Counted from the first letter of the stretch, positions 35,341-44,881 are shown. The stretch is 57,026 nt of DNA from SIG452 sp045631485 (GCA_045631485.1 JAZQUU010000040.1:1-57026), one strand, 5' to 3'. Made by a program: numbers and translations. The notes: generated from the sequence alone by a model not told the origin.

Positions 35341-37554
35341 ATGGCATTTAAAAGTGGTATCTGGGAATCAGAAATCAATGTCAGAGACTTCATTTTAAAC
35401 AACTACACCGAGTACACCGGCGACGAAAGCTTTTTAGCAAAACCCACCGAACGTACTACCAAATTATGGGACGAGCTTTGCGAACGTCTGAAAGTGGAAA
35501 GAGAACGCGGCGGTGTTTATGATATCGACGAACAGACCATTTCCACCGTATCTTCTCACAAACCCGGTTATATTGACCAGGAATTGGAGCAGATCGTTGG
35601 TGTGCAGACCGATGAACCCTTAAAAAGAGCAATTATGCCCTTCGGCGGTATCCGTCTGGTACACACTTCTTTAGACGCATACGGCAAAAAACTGGATCCT
35701 GAAGTTGCAAACATTTTCAAATATCGTAAAACTCATAACGACGGTGTATTCGATGCTTATACCGATGAAATGAAAAAAGCACGTCACACCGGTATCATCA
35801 CCGGTCTGCCCGATGCATACGGCCGTGGCAGAATCATTGGTGACTATCGTAGAGTGGCTCTGTACGGTGTGGATTACTTAATCGAGCAAAAAGAAATTGC
35901 GAAAAAGAAAATCAACCCCGTAATTATGGACAGCCCCCACATCCGTTTGAGAGAAGAAATCTCCGAACAGATTCGTTCTTTAAAAGAACTCAAAGTAATG
36001 GCTGAAAGCTACGGCTTTGATATTTCCAAACCTGCAACCAACGTAAAAGAAGCTATCCAGTGGTTATACTTCGGTTACTTAGGCGCAGTTAAAGAACAGA
36101 ACGGTGCTGCAATGTCTTTAGGTAGAGTTTCCACCTTCTTAGACTGCTATGCAGAAAAAGACTTGGCGGAAGGCACCTTCACTGAAGAAGAAATTCAGGA
36201 ATTTGTTGACCATTTCATCATGAAATTGAGAATCGTTCGTTTCTTACGTACTCCTGCTTATGATGAATTATTCTCCGGTGACCCCACCTGGGTTACCGAA
36301 GCAATCGGCGGTATGGCAGAAAACGGCAAAAGCTTAGTTTCCAAAATGTCTTACCGTTTCTTGCACACCTTAACCAACTTAGGCCCTGCTCCCGAACCGA
36401 ACATGACCGTTCTGTGGAGCGAAAACCTGCCCGAAGCATTCAAAAAATACTGTGCAAAAATCTCTATCGAAACTTCTTCCATCCAGTATGAAAATGACGA
36501 GCTGATGAGAGAAAAATTCGGTGATGACTACGGTATTGCTTGCTGTGTATCCGCAATGAAAATCGGTAAACAGATGCAGTTCTTCGGTGCAAGAGCAAAC
36601 CTGGCAAAAGCTCTGCTTTATGCAATCAACGACGGTAAAGACGAAAGATATTCCGAACAGGTTGGTCCTCAGGTTGGCGCATTAACCGGCGAATACTTAA
36701 ACTACGACGAAGTTATGGAAAAATTCGACAAAATTTCCGACTGGTTGGCTGAGCTGTATATCAACACCTTAAATATCATTCACTATATGCACGATAAATA
36801 CTGCTACGAAAAACTGGAAATGGCTCTTCACGATGAAAACATCGTAAGAACTTCCGCTTGCGGTATGGCAGGTCTTTCCGTAGTAGCAGACAGCTTATCT
36901 GCAATCCGTTACGCAAAAGTAAAAGCAATCCGTGATGAAAACGGCATCGCTCACGACTTTGAAATCGAAGGCGACTACCCCAAATACGGTAACAACGATC
37001 CCAGAGCGGACGAAATCGCTGTTATGCTGGTAGAAAACTTCATGAAAAAACTGGCAGGTCACACCACTTACCGTGGTTCCAAACCTACCATGTCTATCTT
37101 AACCATTACCTCCAACGTTGTATATGGTAAGAAAACCGGTTCCACTCCCGACGGTAGAAAAGGCGGCGAACCTTTTGCTCCCGGTGCGAACCCCATGCAC
37201 GGCAGAGATTCCAAAGGTTGTATTGCATCTATGAAATCTGTTGCAAAACTGCCCTATGATTACTCTGAAGACGGTATTTCCTACACCTTCTCCATCATTC
37301 CTGCAGCATTAGGTAAATCTGATGAAGAAAAAGTGGAAAACTTAGTATCCTTGATGGATGGTTACTTTGGTGATACCGGTCACCACATCAACGTTAATGT
37401 TATCAACAAAGAAGTTCTCTTAGATGCAATGGATCATCCTGAAAAATATCCTCAGTTGACGATCCGTGTATCCGGTTACGCTGTAAACTTCATTAAGCTG
37501 ACCAGAGAACAGCAGTTAGACGTTATCAACAGAACTTTCCATACCCGTTTCTAA
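35341..37554 (+). CDS. pflB: Formate C-acetyltransferase (pyruvate formate-lyase)
   Basis: The product converts pyruvate and CoA to acetyl-CoA and formate by a glycyl-radical mechanism in anaerobic fermentation. The 737-residue protein has the adjacent catalytic cysteines in GIACCVSAMKIGKQ and the C-terminal radical Gly motif RVSGYAVNFIKL. The length is typical. ATG 35341 lies nine bases after GAGG; an in-frame ATG three codons upstream overlaps this site. It uses favoured codons throughout, as expected for an abundant enzyme. Its activase follows. Confidence 0.97.
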   Translation: MAFKSGIWESEINVRDFILNNYTEYTGDESFLAKPTERTTKLWDELCERLKVERERGGVYDIDEQTISTVSSHKPGYIDQELEQIVGVQTDEPLKRAIMPFGGIRLVHTSLDAYGKKLDPEVANIFKYRKTHNDGVFDAYTDEMKKARHTGIITGLPDAYGRGRIIGDYRRVALYGVDYLIEQKEIAKKKINPVIMDSPHIRLREEISEQIRSLKELKVMAESYGFDISKPATNVKEAIQWLYFGYLGAVKEQNGAAMSLGRVSTFLDCYAEKDLAEGTFTEEEIQEFVDHFIMKLRIVRFLRTPAYDELFSGDPTWVTEAIGGMAENGKSLVSKMSYRFLHTLTNLGPAPEPNMTVLWSENLPEAFKKYCAKISIETSSIQYENDELMREKFGDDYGIACCVSAMKIGKQMQFFGARANLAKALLYAINDGKDERYSEQVGPQVGALTGEYLNYDEVMEKFDKISDWLAELYINTLNIIHYMHDKYCYEKLEMALHDENIVRTSACGMAGLSVVADSLSAIRYAKVKAIRDENGIAHDFEIEGDYPKYGNNDPRADEIAVMLVENFMKKLAGHTTYRGSKPTMSILTITSNVVYGKKTGSTPDGRKGGEPFAPGANPMHGRDSKGCIASMKSVAKLPYDYSEDGISYTFSIIPAALGKSDEEKVENLVSLMDGYFGDTGHHINVNVINKEVLLDAMDHPEKYPQLTIRVSGYAVNFIKLTREQQLDVINRTFHTRF

Positions 37555-37576
37555 TCGATACTGAAAGGAATATTAC

Positions 37577-38281
37577 ATGGATGGATATATTCATTCGGTA
37601 GAAACTTTTGGCGCTGTGGACGGTCCGGGGCTACGTTATGTGGTGTTTTTCCAGGGCTGTCCGCTACGATGCCTGTTCTGCCATAATCCTGATTCCTGGA
37701 AGATGGGAGAGGGCGAAAAAAAGAGTGATACCGAGCTGATTGCCGATATTCTGGAATACAAAAGCTTCATCAAACGAGGCGGCGTTACCTTTTCGGGCGG
37801 CGAACCGTTGGCGCAGCCGTCGTTTTTGCTGTCGTTGATTCGAAAGTGCAAAAAACACGGGCTGCATACCGCCATTGATACTTCGGGTGTTATCAGCATT
37901 GAGCAGTCCCGTTCTATCATTGCAGAAGCGGACATGCTTCTTCTGGATATCAAAACCTTTGATGCAGACTTGTATCCCAAACTGACAGGGCATACTATCG
38001 ATAATAACCTTGCCACGCTGGAATTTTGCGAAGAAATCGGAAAACCCGTGTGGATTCGTCACGTGTTGGTTCCCGGTTATACCCTGGTAAAAGAACGGAT
38101 GGAAAAACTGGCAGCTTATTTAAAGCAGTTCAAATGCATCGAAAAAATCGAATTACTCCCATTCCATAAGCTTGGAGAATACAAGTGGGAAGAACTGGGT
38201 GTGCCATATCAGCTTTACGATGTGCCTGTTCCCACCGAGGAAGAAATGGCAATGGCGAAAGAAATTTTCGGCGTATCTTAA
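37577..38281 (+). CDS. pflA: Pyruvate formate-lyase activating enzyme
   Basis: This radical-SAM enzyme generates the glycyl radical on PflB. The 234-residue protein has the cluster motif C-x3-C-x2-C in GCPLRCLFCHNPD (about 29-41), the SAM-binding TFSGGEP and the family pattern SVETFGAVDGPGLRYVVF at the N terminus. It is encoded 22 bases after pflB with an AAAGGAA site, and the operon ends at a terminator. Confidence 0.96.
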   Translation: MDGYIHSVETFGAVDGPGLRYVVFFQGCPLRCLFCHNPDSWKMGEGEKKSDTELIADILEYKSFIKRGGVTFSGGEPLAQPSFLLSLIRKCKKHGLHTAIDTSGVISIEQSRSIIAEADMLLLDIKTFDADLYPKLTGHTIDNNLATLEFCEEIGKPVWIRHVLVPGYTLVKERMEKLAAYLKQFKCIEKIELLPFHKLGEYKWEELGVPYQLYDVPVPTEEEMAMAKEIFGVS

Positions 38282-38286
38282 AATGA

Positions 38287-38317
38287 TAAAAAAGGAGTGG
38301 AAACACTCCTTTTTTTG
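38287..38317 (+). terminator. Terminator of pflBA
   Basis: AAAAAGGAGTG and CACTCCTTTTT around a GAAA tetraloop, then a T-run. Confidence 0.93.
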
Positions 38318-38383
38318 TGTTTTTTAGTATTCTTTTGGTATCTTTTTTTCAAAAACGGGCATAATCTATCCGAGGTGACAAAA

Positions 38384-38821
38384 ATGTTCGGACTTTTGAT
38401 GAGTGTAATCGCAGGTGCCGCAATGAGCATACAAGGAGTTTGGAATACCCGTTTATCCGAAAAAATCGGACTGTTTGAATCCAATGTGATGGTGCAGGGA
38501 ACTGCCTTTGTGTTGGGACTTCTGGTGATGTTTTTCTTTGGAAAAGGGAATTGGAGAGAATTATCCAACACTCCGAAACTGTATTGGTTGGGTGGTGTGT
38601 TGGGAATTGTAATTACGGTAACGGTGATGCTATCCATCAAAGATTTAAGCCCCACCTATGCCATTTCGGTGATTTTGATTTCTCAGCTTCTGGTGGCGGC
38701 GTTGATTGATGCGTTTGGTTGGTTCGCAAGTGAACAAGTTCCGTTTTTGTGGAATAAATATGTGGGACTGATTCTAATGATTGGAGGAGTTTTGCTCTTT
38801 CAAATGAAGCAAGGAACATAG
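38384..38821 (+). CDS. DMT-superfamily membrane protein (YdcZ/DUF606-like)
   Basis: This 145-residue protein is almost entirely hydrophobic, with four to five predicted membrane helices. The opening GLLMSVIAGAAMSIQGVWNT and the LISQLLVAALIDAFGWF segment match the DUF606/YdcZ small exporters, which resemble half of an EamA transporter and may work as dimers. ATG 38384 is chosen for the GAGGTGA site upstream; the frame is open to 38297, but that part overlaps the pfl terminator. The substrate is unknown. Confidence 0.85.
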   Translation: MFGLLMSVIAGAAMSIQGVWNTRLSEKIGLFESNVMVQGTAFVLGLLVMFFFGKGNWRELSNTPKLYWLGGVLGIVITVTVMLSIKDLSPTYAISVILISQLLVAALIDAFGWFASEQVPFLWNKYVGLILMIGGVLLFQMKQGT

Positions 38822-38837
38822 TATTCAAAAAATATTC

Positions 38838-38879
38838 AAGAAAGTGTCTGATTTTATTTGAAATCAGACACTTTTCTTG
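38838..38879 (+). terminator. Terminator after the DMT gene
   Basis: AAGAAAGTGTCTGATTT and AAATCAGACACTTTTCTT form a long hairpin (about 17 bp) ahead of the tail-like gene. Confidence 0.88.
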
Positions 38880-38948
38880 ACTTTGGGAGAATGTCTGATA
38901 GAATCGGATTGTAACAGTTTGTTGGGGAAAGGGAGTAAAGGAGTAACG

Positions 38949-40259
38949 ATGAGAACAGACTCTTTTTCCAAAGAAAAACACCTTCCCATAAGGCGTTTTA
39001 TTGCAGATGAATCCAAGGTGGCAACCGGACTTTACGGTCCTCGTGCCATCGCAGATGATTTAGACAATCTTTTTAATATGTTTGACCCCGAGGCTACCTT
39101 TTTAGACGGTTCCGAGCAAGGCGGTATTTCCGAGAAGAATCTGCAGAACGGCGCAGTTTCTTATGAAAAACTCGGTGCAGATGTGAAGGAGAAATTTGAG
39201 GGAATTGCAACCGAGAAGCAACTTACAGAGCTTTGTGAAGAATTAGATGAAAAACTGGATTCCAGAGCAGAAAAATCAACTACATTGTCCGGTTACGGTA
39301 TCACAGATGCCTATACCAAAGGGGAAATCGACAACCGATATCTGTCCAAAGGAGATTTTATTGAAGAACAGGCAAAATTTGCAACCTCGGAAATGCTAAA
39401 CCGTGCAGTTGGTGATATGCAAACTTCTGTATCAAAAAAAATGGAGGAAGTCATTCTTTATGAAGAGGTGGTCACAACTTCCGAATGGGAAAATCAACCC
39501 ACCTATGAGGGTACATTGGATTCTGCATTTACCACGGATGATTTCTATTACATTACATTAAAGGATGCAGATGGGAATACACTTCCTGAAAATCAGTTTA
39601 TGCTGAAAGAATTTTACACAGACGGTGCAACGGTGTATTCCACAGTATTTACGCTCGACGGCAGGAAGACCGGTGATGGTACCTTGATTGAAAATTATCC
39701 CGTGGAATTTACCCAAATCGGAGCAACCGCCAAGCTGCGAGATGCAGGGGTGTGGGAAGTAAAATATAACCCATCGGAATGGAAATTAAACGGCAATCAC
39801 GGAAGTTTGAAATTTGTGTGTGACGGAGAATTTATCCAGAGAACTTCTTCTGCTTATTTTGTTTCCCAATTTCAGACAGATAAAAATGTTTCCCATTATC
39901 ATTCCGAGGAAGCAACATCCTACCAAACAGATTCCGATTATAAAAATTTGGGGCTTTATGTCAATCTGAATACCTATTCTGATAAGAAAGCAGCAGTTTA
40001 TAAGGCAAATAAATTCTATAATGAAATGACCATCACAAGAATATCGGATACTTGTTATCAAACACAAAGAACGGTATCACTGCGATGCTTTAATTTTTCG
40101 GATAATAATCCGAGGGTCATGTCGGGAATTACATTCGGTCACGGCGAAATTCAGCAGGGAGACACCTATCTTAAAAAAATCAATATTCAGGTTGCGGCAG
40201 TTACAAATCGCGGATTTATCCGAAACGGTTCGGTGATTCGTGTATCGGAGGTGAAATAA
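38949..40259 (+). CDS. Phage tail-fibre-like protein
   Basis: This 436-residue protein contains a typical tail-fibre motif at about 112-135: TLSGYGITDAYTKGEIDNRY. The N-terminal 110 residues are charged and partly helical (GPRAIADDLDNLFNMFDPEAT), and the C-terminal 270 residues are beta-rich with Thr/Tyr/Asn, as in receptor-binding tips. No signal peptide is present. ATG 38949 follows AAAGGAG; an upstream in-frame start at 38877 overlaps the terminator. The next gene starts two bases after its stop. There are no other phage genes nearby and terminators flank the pair, so this is an isolated cassette rather than a prophage. The function in the cell is unknown. Confidence 0.75.
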   Translation: MRTDSFSKEKHLPIRRFIADESKVATGLYGPRAIADDLDNLFNMFDPEATFLDGSEQGGISEKNLQNGAVSYEKLGADVKEKFEGIATEKQLTELCEELDEKLDSRAEKSTTLSGYGITDAYTKGEIDNRYLSKGDFIEEQAKFATSEMLNRAVGDMQTSVSKKMEEVILYEEVVTTSEWENQPTYEGTLDSAFTTDDFYYITLKDADGNTLPENQFMLKEFYTDGATVYSTVFTLDGRKTGDGTLIENYPVEFTQIGATAKLRDAGVWEVKYNPSEWKLNGNHGSLKFVCDGEFIQRTSSAYFVSQFQTDKNVSHYHSEEATSYQTDSDYKNLGLYVNLNTYSDKKAAVYKANKFYNEMTITRISDTCYQTQRTVSLRCFNFSDNNPRVMSGITFGHGEIQQGDTYLKKINIQVAAVTNRGFIRNGSVIRVSEVK

Positions 40260-40260
40260 G

Positions 40261-40488
40261 ATGCTCGTGTTGGAAAACGGAACGTATATCGTACAGGATG
40301 AAGCGGATTTTCCCGAAATCCCCGAAGTTGAGCAGACATACAACGAAAAGGTGGTTGGTCTTATCCGGGAAAAGTATTCCTTAGATGAAGAATTGGCTAT
40401 TCAGAGACAGAGAGAGGTAAAACCCGAAGAATTTGAAGCTTATTTTATCTATTGCGAAGAATGTAAGCAAAAAGCAAAAACGCTGTAA
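40261..40488 (+). CDS. Small phage-tail-associated protein
   Basis: This 75-residue acidic protein has the pattern VVGLIREKYSLDEELAIQRQ then KPEEFEAYFIYCEECK. From memory this is common in small proteins encoded just after tail-fibre genes of Firmicute phages. It lacks a signal peptide and membrane segments. It starts two bases after the tail-fibre-like gene, suggesting coupled translation. A bidirectional terminator follows. The biochemical role is unknown. Confidence 0.7.
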   Translation: MLVLENGTYIVQDEADFPEIPEVEQTYNEKVVGLIREKYSLDEELAIQRQREVKPEEFEAYFIYCEECKQKAKTL

Positions 40489-40526
40489 AAAAAGCATCGG
40501 CATAATTTTATGCCGATGCTTTTTTC
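40488..40526. terminator. Bidirectional terminator
   Basis: AAAAGCATCGGCAT and ATGCCGATGCTTTT form a 14-bp stem flanked by A-run and T-run, between the tail cassette and the convergent sugar transporter operon. Confidence 0.93.
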
Positions 40527-40527
40527 T

Positions 40528-41592
40528 TTATTGATATAACAAAGGTTTAATTTGCTCGGAATCAATGTTTTGGGCGTCATACCATTTGGAGCCGGTGTCG
40601 ATATCTTCCACGTCGGTTTCTCCGTTCATGGCACGAACAGCCAATTCCACTGCACGGTATCCGATGGAAACAGGGTCCTGTGTCACCGAACCTAAAAACT
40701 TTTTGTTGCGGATGGCATCAATCTGCAATGCCCCTGAGTCAAATCCCACGGCTATCACTTTATCGGGACCGATTCTGCCGCCTGAAATTGCGGCATCGGC
40801 ATTGATGATGGCTTTTGCGGCAAATTCATTGGAGCCGTAAATGGCAATCAGGTCGTTTTTATTGAGTAAGGTCTGAGCGGAAGTTTGCCCTTGGGTATCG
40901 TTGATTTCTGCAGGAATTGCCACATCTATGGTTACTTTTGCATTGGTGACACCGTTTGCAAATTTGGTGTGGCCGATGATTGCTACGGAGCCTTTTTGGA
41001 ATCCCTCGGCAGATTCAATCAGATTGACCATTTTATCTAAAAAACCTTGGGTTCTCATACTGATGGACTGAGAATTTGCTTCCTGAGAAACCACGCCGAT
41101 GCGGACATTGTCTGCAGTTAACTTTTCTTTGATAGCGTCATACATTTTTTGTGCCGCAAGTTCACCTGCTTTGTAGTTATCGGTGGAGGCGTTGGCAAAA
41201 ATGGTTCCCTCCGGTGCTCCGGGAACCCCGGAGTCGAATCCAATCACGGGAATATTATTGGCTTTTGCCTTGTTTACCGCATCCAACGATGCGGTGGTAT
41301 CCAACGCTGCGATACAGATGGCGGCAGGTTTTTTGTTGATGGCATTATTCATCATTTCCACCTGAGCCGCAATGGCACCTTCTCCTTCAGGTCCCACAAA
41401 GTTCACTTTTACACCAAGCTCTTTTCCTGCTTTGTCGGCACCTTGTTTTACCGCTTTCCAAAAGTCGTGCTGGAAGCCTTTTGCGATAACTTCTACGGTT
41501 TTCTGAGAAGAATTTCCGCCCATACATCCCGTGAGCAGAGCGCTTATGAGAAATAGTGCCGTTAACACGGCAAGCAGTTTTTTCTTGTTCAT
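40528..41592 (-). CDS. Sugar ABC transporter substrate-binding lipoprotein (RbsB-like)
   Basis: This 354-residue lipoprotein has the lipobox LLTGC at about residues 18-22 and a periplasmic-binding-protein type I fold (EVIAKGFQHDFWKAVKQGAD, then VIGFDSGVPGA, IAVGFDSG). It binds a pentose, hexose or related ligand outside the membrane and delivers it to the RbsC/RbsA-like components encoded upstream. It is third in the rbsA-rbsC-rbsB-like operon, 17 bases after the permease gene. Ribose, galactose or autoinducer-2 cannot be told apart by sequence reading alone. Confidence 0.9.
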   Translation of the reverse strand: MNKKKLLAVLTALFLISALLTGCMGGNSSQKTVEVIAKGFQHDFWKAVKQGADKAGKELGVKVNFVGPEGEGAIAAQVEMMNNAINKKPAAICIAALDTTASLDAVNKAKANNIPVIGFDSGVPGAPEGTIFANASTDNYKAGELAAQKMYDAIKEKLTADNVRIGVVSQEANSQSISMRTQGFLDKMVNLIESAEGFQKGSVAIIGHTKFANGVTNAKVTIDVAIPAEINDTQGQTSAQTLLNKNDLIAIYGSNEFAAKAIINADAAISGGRIGPDKVIAVGFDSGALQIDAIRNKKFLGSVTQDPVSIGYRAVELAVRAMNGETDVEDIDTGSKWYDAQNIDSEQIKPLLYQ

Positions 41593-41609
41593 ATTGGTAA
41601 CAACCTTTC

Positions 41610-42596
41610 TTATGATTTTATAGAAATTCGTTTTTCTCGGTTACTGCGGTAAATATCCAGAAGCACCGCTCCGATGACGACAATCCCGGTAATCAGGGTC
41701 TGGTAGTGGGGTTGCAGATCCACATAGGGCAATCCGATTTTTAACACACTCATAATAAATACCCCGATAAAGGTGCCGATAATGGAACCCACCCCGCCGG
41801 ATAAAGAGGTTCCTCCTACCACAACCCCTGCGATTGCCTGCAATTCAAAGCCTTGCCCGGCACCGGGCAAAATGGTGGTGTAGGTGGCGGCATACGCAAT
41901 TCCTGCAAAACCTGCGAAAAGGCCGGAAATCACATACACCACCGTTTCCCATTTTTGCACATTCACCCCCGAGAGACGAGCCGCTTCTTTGTTGCTTCCG
42001 ATGGCAAAGGTGTATCGTCCGATAACGGTTTTATTCAGAAGAATGACCGCTACCACTGTAAAAGCTACCAACACCAAAAAGCCTGTGGGGAAGTTGTCTG
42101 CCGTGCGGAAAATGTCTTTGTACCATCCTTCGGGGGATGAACGCATAGGGAAGGTGGTGGATTGCACATTGGACACGATGGAGCCAACCCCAGAGGAGAC
42201 CATCATAGTGCCCAAGGTTGCGATAAAAGGCGGCAGCTTCAGACGGGACACCATAATCCCGTTTGCCAGACCAAACAATCCACCCACCAAAACCGTGATA
42301 ATCAGGCAGAGCCAGAGGGGAAGCGCCAGATTGTTGTGGAGTGTTCCGCCCACAATGGCAGAACACATCATCACTGTGCCGATAGACAGGTCGATGCCGC
42401 CCGTGATAATAACAAAGGTTACTCCGATTGCCAAAAAACCGATGTAGTAGGATGCATCAAAAATACTGACTAAGGTATCTGTGGTAAAAAAGTTGGTTCC
42501 GAATACGGAGAAAAAGGCGTATAAAACAATGAGGGCGCCCAATGCAATGAATTTCTGCATCCCTTTTGTTTTAATGTTTTCGATCAACTGGTTCAT
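41610..42596 (-). CDS. Sugar ABC transporter permease (RbsC-like)
   Basis: This 328-residue membrane protein of the ribose/galactose permease family has about nine hydrophobic segments. Family motifs are GGIDLSIGTVMM near residue 68, FIATLGTMMV and the coupling region GSNKEAARLSGVNV, then GTSLSGGVGSIIGTFIGV. AAAGGAG precedes the ATG. It is followed by the binding-protein gene and preceded by the ATPase gene. Confidence 0.93.
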   Translation of the reverse strand: MNQLIENIKTKGMQKFIALGALIVLYAFFSVFGTNFFTTDTLVSIFDASYYIGFLAIGVTFVIITGGIDLSIGTVMMCSAIVGGTLHNNLALPLWLCLIITVLVGGLFGLANGIMVSRLKLPPFIATLGTMMVSSGVGSIVSNVQSTTFPMRSSPEGWYKDIFRTADNFPTGFLVLVAFTVVAVILLNKTVIGRYTFAIGSNKEAARLSGVNVQKWETVVYVISGLFAGFAGIAYAATYTTILPGAGQGFELQAIAGVVVGGTSLSGGVGSIIGTFIGVFIMSVLKIGLPYVDLQPHYQTLITGIVVIGAVLLDIYRSNREKRISIKS

Positions 42597-42633
42597 AAAG
42601 AACTCCTTTCCGATTTTATGAAATCACGCGGAT

Positions 42634-44142
42634 TTATGCATCTTCGCGTTTGGTTGCCAACTGCATGATTTTCTCCTGGTCGGCATCTTTGATATCTAAC
42701 TCTCCTGTGATTTTTCCTTCGCACATTACAATAATCCGATCGCTCATACGAAGAATTTCCGTCAGTTCCGAGGAAATCATAATAATGGATTTTCCCTGCT
42801 TGGAAAGTTCATTCATCAAAGCATAAATTTCGCTTTTGGCACCCACGTCAATTCCTCGGGTGGGTTCATCAAAAATCAGGATATCGCAATTTTTGATGAG
42901 CCATTTGGCAATGACCACTTTTTGTTGATTCCCGCCCGATAAATTCCTCACCGCCTGACGGATGGAGGGTGTTTTTGTTTTCAGTTTTTCTTTATATTCT
43001 GTTGCCGTTTGGCTGATGGCTCCTTCTTTTACGAATCCAAACTTGGAAAATTGCTTTAAATCCGCCAAAACAGAGTTATCCGCCACATCTAAATTGAGCG
43101 CCAGACCATAACGCTTTCTGTCTTCCGAAAGATATCCGATTCCATGCTTTACGGCATCTATGGGAGAGTTGATTTCCACTCGTTCGCCCTTTAGGAAGAT
43201 GGTTCCGCTTTCGGGTTTGTCTGCACCGAAAATCAGTCTCGCAAGCTCTGTTCTTCCTGCTCCCATCAGACCTGCAAACCCTAAAATTTCTCCCTTTTTC
43301 AATGAAAAACTGACATTTTTGACCTGAGGAGATAAGGTGATTCCCTCGGCTTTTAACACCACGGGAGCATCCTTTGGAACCGTGCTTTCTTCCTTGGGAT
43401 TTTCATAAATGGTGCGTCCCACCATCATACTGATAATTTCATCTTTTGTGGTATCTTTGGTACGGATGGTTCCGATATACTCTCCGTCTCTCATCACGGT
43501 GACACGGTCTGTGATTGCTTCGATTTCATCCATTCTGTGAGAAATGTAAATCATGCCCACACCTTTATGGCGAAGCTCTGAAATCAACCGAAACAGTTCC
43601 TTGATTTCGTGTTGTGTCAAAGCGGCGGTGGGTTCGTCAAACACAATGATTTTGGCGTGATAGGAAATGGCTTTTGCAATTTCCACCATCTGTTGTTTTC
43701 CCACGGTCAGATTTTCGATAAGCTCTTTGGGATTCATAAATATTCCAAGCTTTGAAAACAGAAGTTTGGTTTCTTTTTCCAGGGATTTATCGTCCAGCCA
43801 GAAGCCGAATTTTTTTGTTTCACGGCCGATAAAAATATTTTCTGCCACGCTTAAGTGATTCATCATATTCAGTTCCTGATGCACAATGATAACGCCGTTT
43901 TCCTGGGCTTCTTTCGGGCTTTTAAAGTGGATTTCTTTTCCCATAAATGTGATTTTTCCGCTATCCTTTTGATGAATCCCCGTGAGAATTTTCATTAAAG
44001 TGGACTTGCCCGCACCGTTTTCTCCCACCAGAGCGTGAACTTCACCCGGATATAAATCCAGATTGGCATTCTTTAACGCTTTTACGCCGACAAATTCTTT
44101 GGTGATATTCTCCATTGTCAGAATCGGTTGTTCTGTTGCCAT
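42634..44142 (-). CDS. Sugar ABC transporter ATP-binding protein (RbsA-like, two ATPase domains)
   Basis: This 502-residue cytoplasmic ATPase has two tandem nucleotide-binding domains. The first (about 5-240) has Walker A GENGAGKSTLMK and Walker B IIVFDEPTAAL with signature LTVGKQQ. The second (about 260-495) has GLMGAGRTEL and LSGGNQQKV with FDEPTRGIDVG. The pattern is that of RbsA/MglA: the first domain has the canonical Walker A and the second a degenerate one. First gene of the operon. Confidence 0.94.
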   Translation of the reverse strand: MATEQPILTMENITKEFVGVKALKNANLDLYPGEVHALVGENGAGKSTLMKILTGIHQKDSGKITFMGKEIHFKSPKEAQENGVIIVHQELNMMNHLSVAENIFIGRETKKFGFWLDDKSLEKETKLLFSKLGIFMNPKELIENLTVGKQQMVEIAKAISYHAKIIVFDEPTAALTQHEIKELFRLISELRHKGVGMIYISHRMDEIEAITDRVTVMRDGEYIGTIRTKDTTKDEIISMMVGRTIYENPKEESTVPKDAPVVLKAEGITLSPQVKNVSFSLKKGEILGFAGLMGAGRTELARLIFGADKPESGTIFLKGERVEINSPIDAVKHGIGYLSEDRKRYGLALNLDVADNSVLADLKQFSKFGFVKEGAISQTATEYKEKLKTKTPSIRQAVRNLSGGNQQKVVIAKWLIKNCDILIFDEPTRGIDVGAKSEIYALMNELSKQGKSIIMISSELTEILRMSDRIIVMCEGKITGELDIKDADQEKIMQLATKREDA

Positions 44143-44396
44143 ATAATTACCTGCCTCTTTTTCAAAATAAACACAAAGCGTGACTTTGATTTCTCCTTTT
44201 ATGTTTGACCGATTTTTGATTATTATAACCTTTTTTCGAAAAAAACTTTACTCGGGCAATCGTAAAAAATATCCTCTTTCCGATTGACTTTTTGAAAAAA
44301 ACGTCCGAAAATTTATGCAATTTAAAAAAATGTGGCAAAAAGTCTTGTTTTTTCTTAAAAAAATGCAGAAAAATTCAAAAAATATTCAAAAAATAT
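44143..44396. promoter_or_regulatory. Divergent A+T-rich control region, rbs-like operon / asp23 operon
   Basis: This gene-free stretch separates two divergent operons. Toward the sugar operon it holds an inverted repeat CAAAG-CGTGA-CTTTG (44174-44188), a possible operator, and a minus-strand TATAAT-like box near 44222-44227. Toward asp23 it holds A-tracts and ATTCAAA repeats (about 44372-44402) just upstream of the -35 box, resembling an UP element. I see no known transcription factor site with confidence. Confidence 0.4.
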
Positions 44397-44425
44397 TTGA
44401 ATTATACAGAGTAGTATGTTATAAT
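44397..44425 (+). promoter_or_regulatory. Promoter of the asp23-nusB-xse-ispA operon
   Basis: TTGAAT (44397-44402), 17 bases, TATAAT (44420-44425). The leader is about 90 bases. Confidence 0.75.
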
Positions 44426-44524
44426 ATATAAATAAACTGAGATAGTTTTATCTTAAAAAAATTACTCAGAAAAATCAAACGAATGAAAAATCAAAATATA
44501 AGAAACAGAAAGGATTTTATTACC

Positions 44525-44881
44525 ATGGAAGAAAACATCTTAACCAATGATAAACAGGGCACCATTAAAGTGAGTGCGGAAGTGCTTTCCGTTATTTCCG
44601 GAATGGCAGTGAATGACATTGAAGGAGTTGCTTCTTTGATTGAAGATCCCGATAGCAATGTTTATTCCAAAAAAATGCTGAGCCGCGGTATCAGCGTGGA
44701 TCAGAAACCGGATGGCTTGTCCGTAAACTTAAACATTATCGTGAAAAACGGTTATGTGATTGCCGATGTTGCAAGAGAAGTGCAGCTGAAGGTAAAAGAT
44801 GCAATGGAAAATATGCTGGGCTTCGCTGTGAAAACCGTAAATGTTGTAGTAGCAGGTGTGGATTTTTCCGAAGCTGAATAA
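44525..44881 (+). CDS. Asp23/Gls24-family protein
   Basis: This 118-residue cytoplasmic protein of the Asp23/Gls24 family is linked to envelope homeostasis. Family features are GTIKVSAEVLSVISGMAVNDIEGV at the N terminus and VNLNIIVKNGYVIADVAREVQ, then VNVVVAGVDF. Start at 44525 (MEENILTND) after AAAGGA; the frame is open to 44483. It heads the nusB-xseA-xseB-ispA run, a common clostridial order. Confidence 0.92.
   Translation: MEENILTNDKQGTIKVSAEVLSVISGMAVNDIEGVASLIEDPDSNVYSKKMLSRGISVDQKPDGLSVNLNIIVKNGYVIADVAREVQLKVKDAMENMLGFAVKTVNVVVAGVDFSEAE

Noticed and set aside
38297..38383. Longer start for the DMT-like protein
   Set aside because: The extension overlaps the pflBA terminator hairpin; the ATG at 38384 has a good GAGGTGA site and begins the first membrane helix.
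38949..40488. Prophage
   Set aside because: Only two tail-related genes are present; no integrase, structural, packaging or lysis genes and no attachment repeats were seen.
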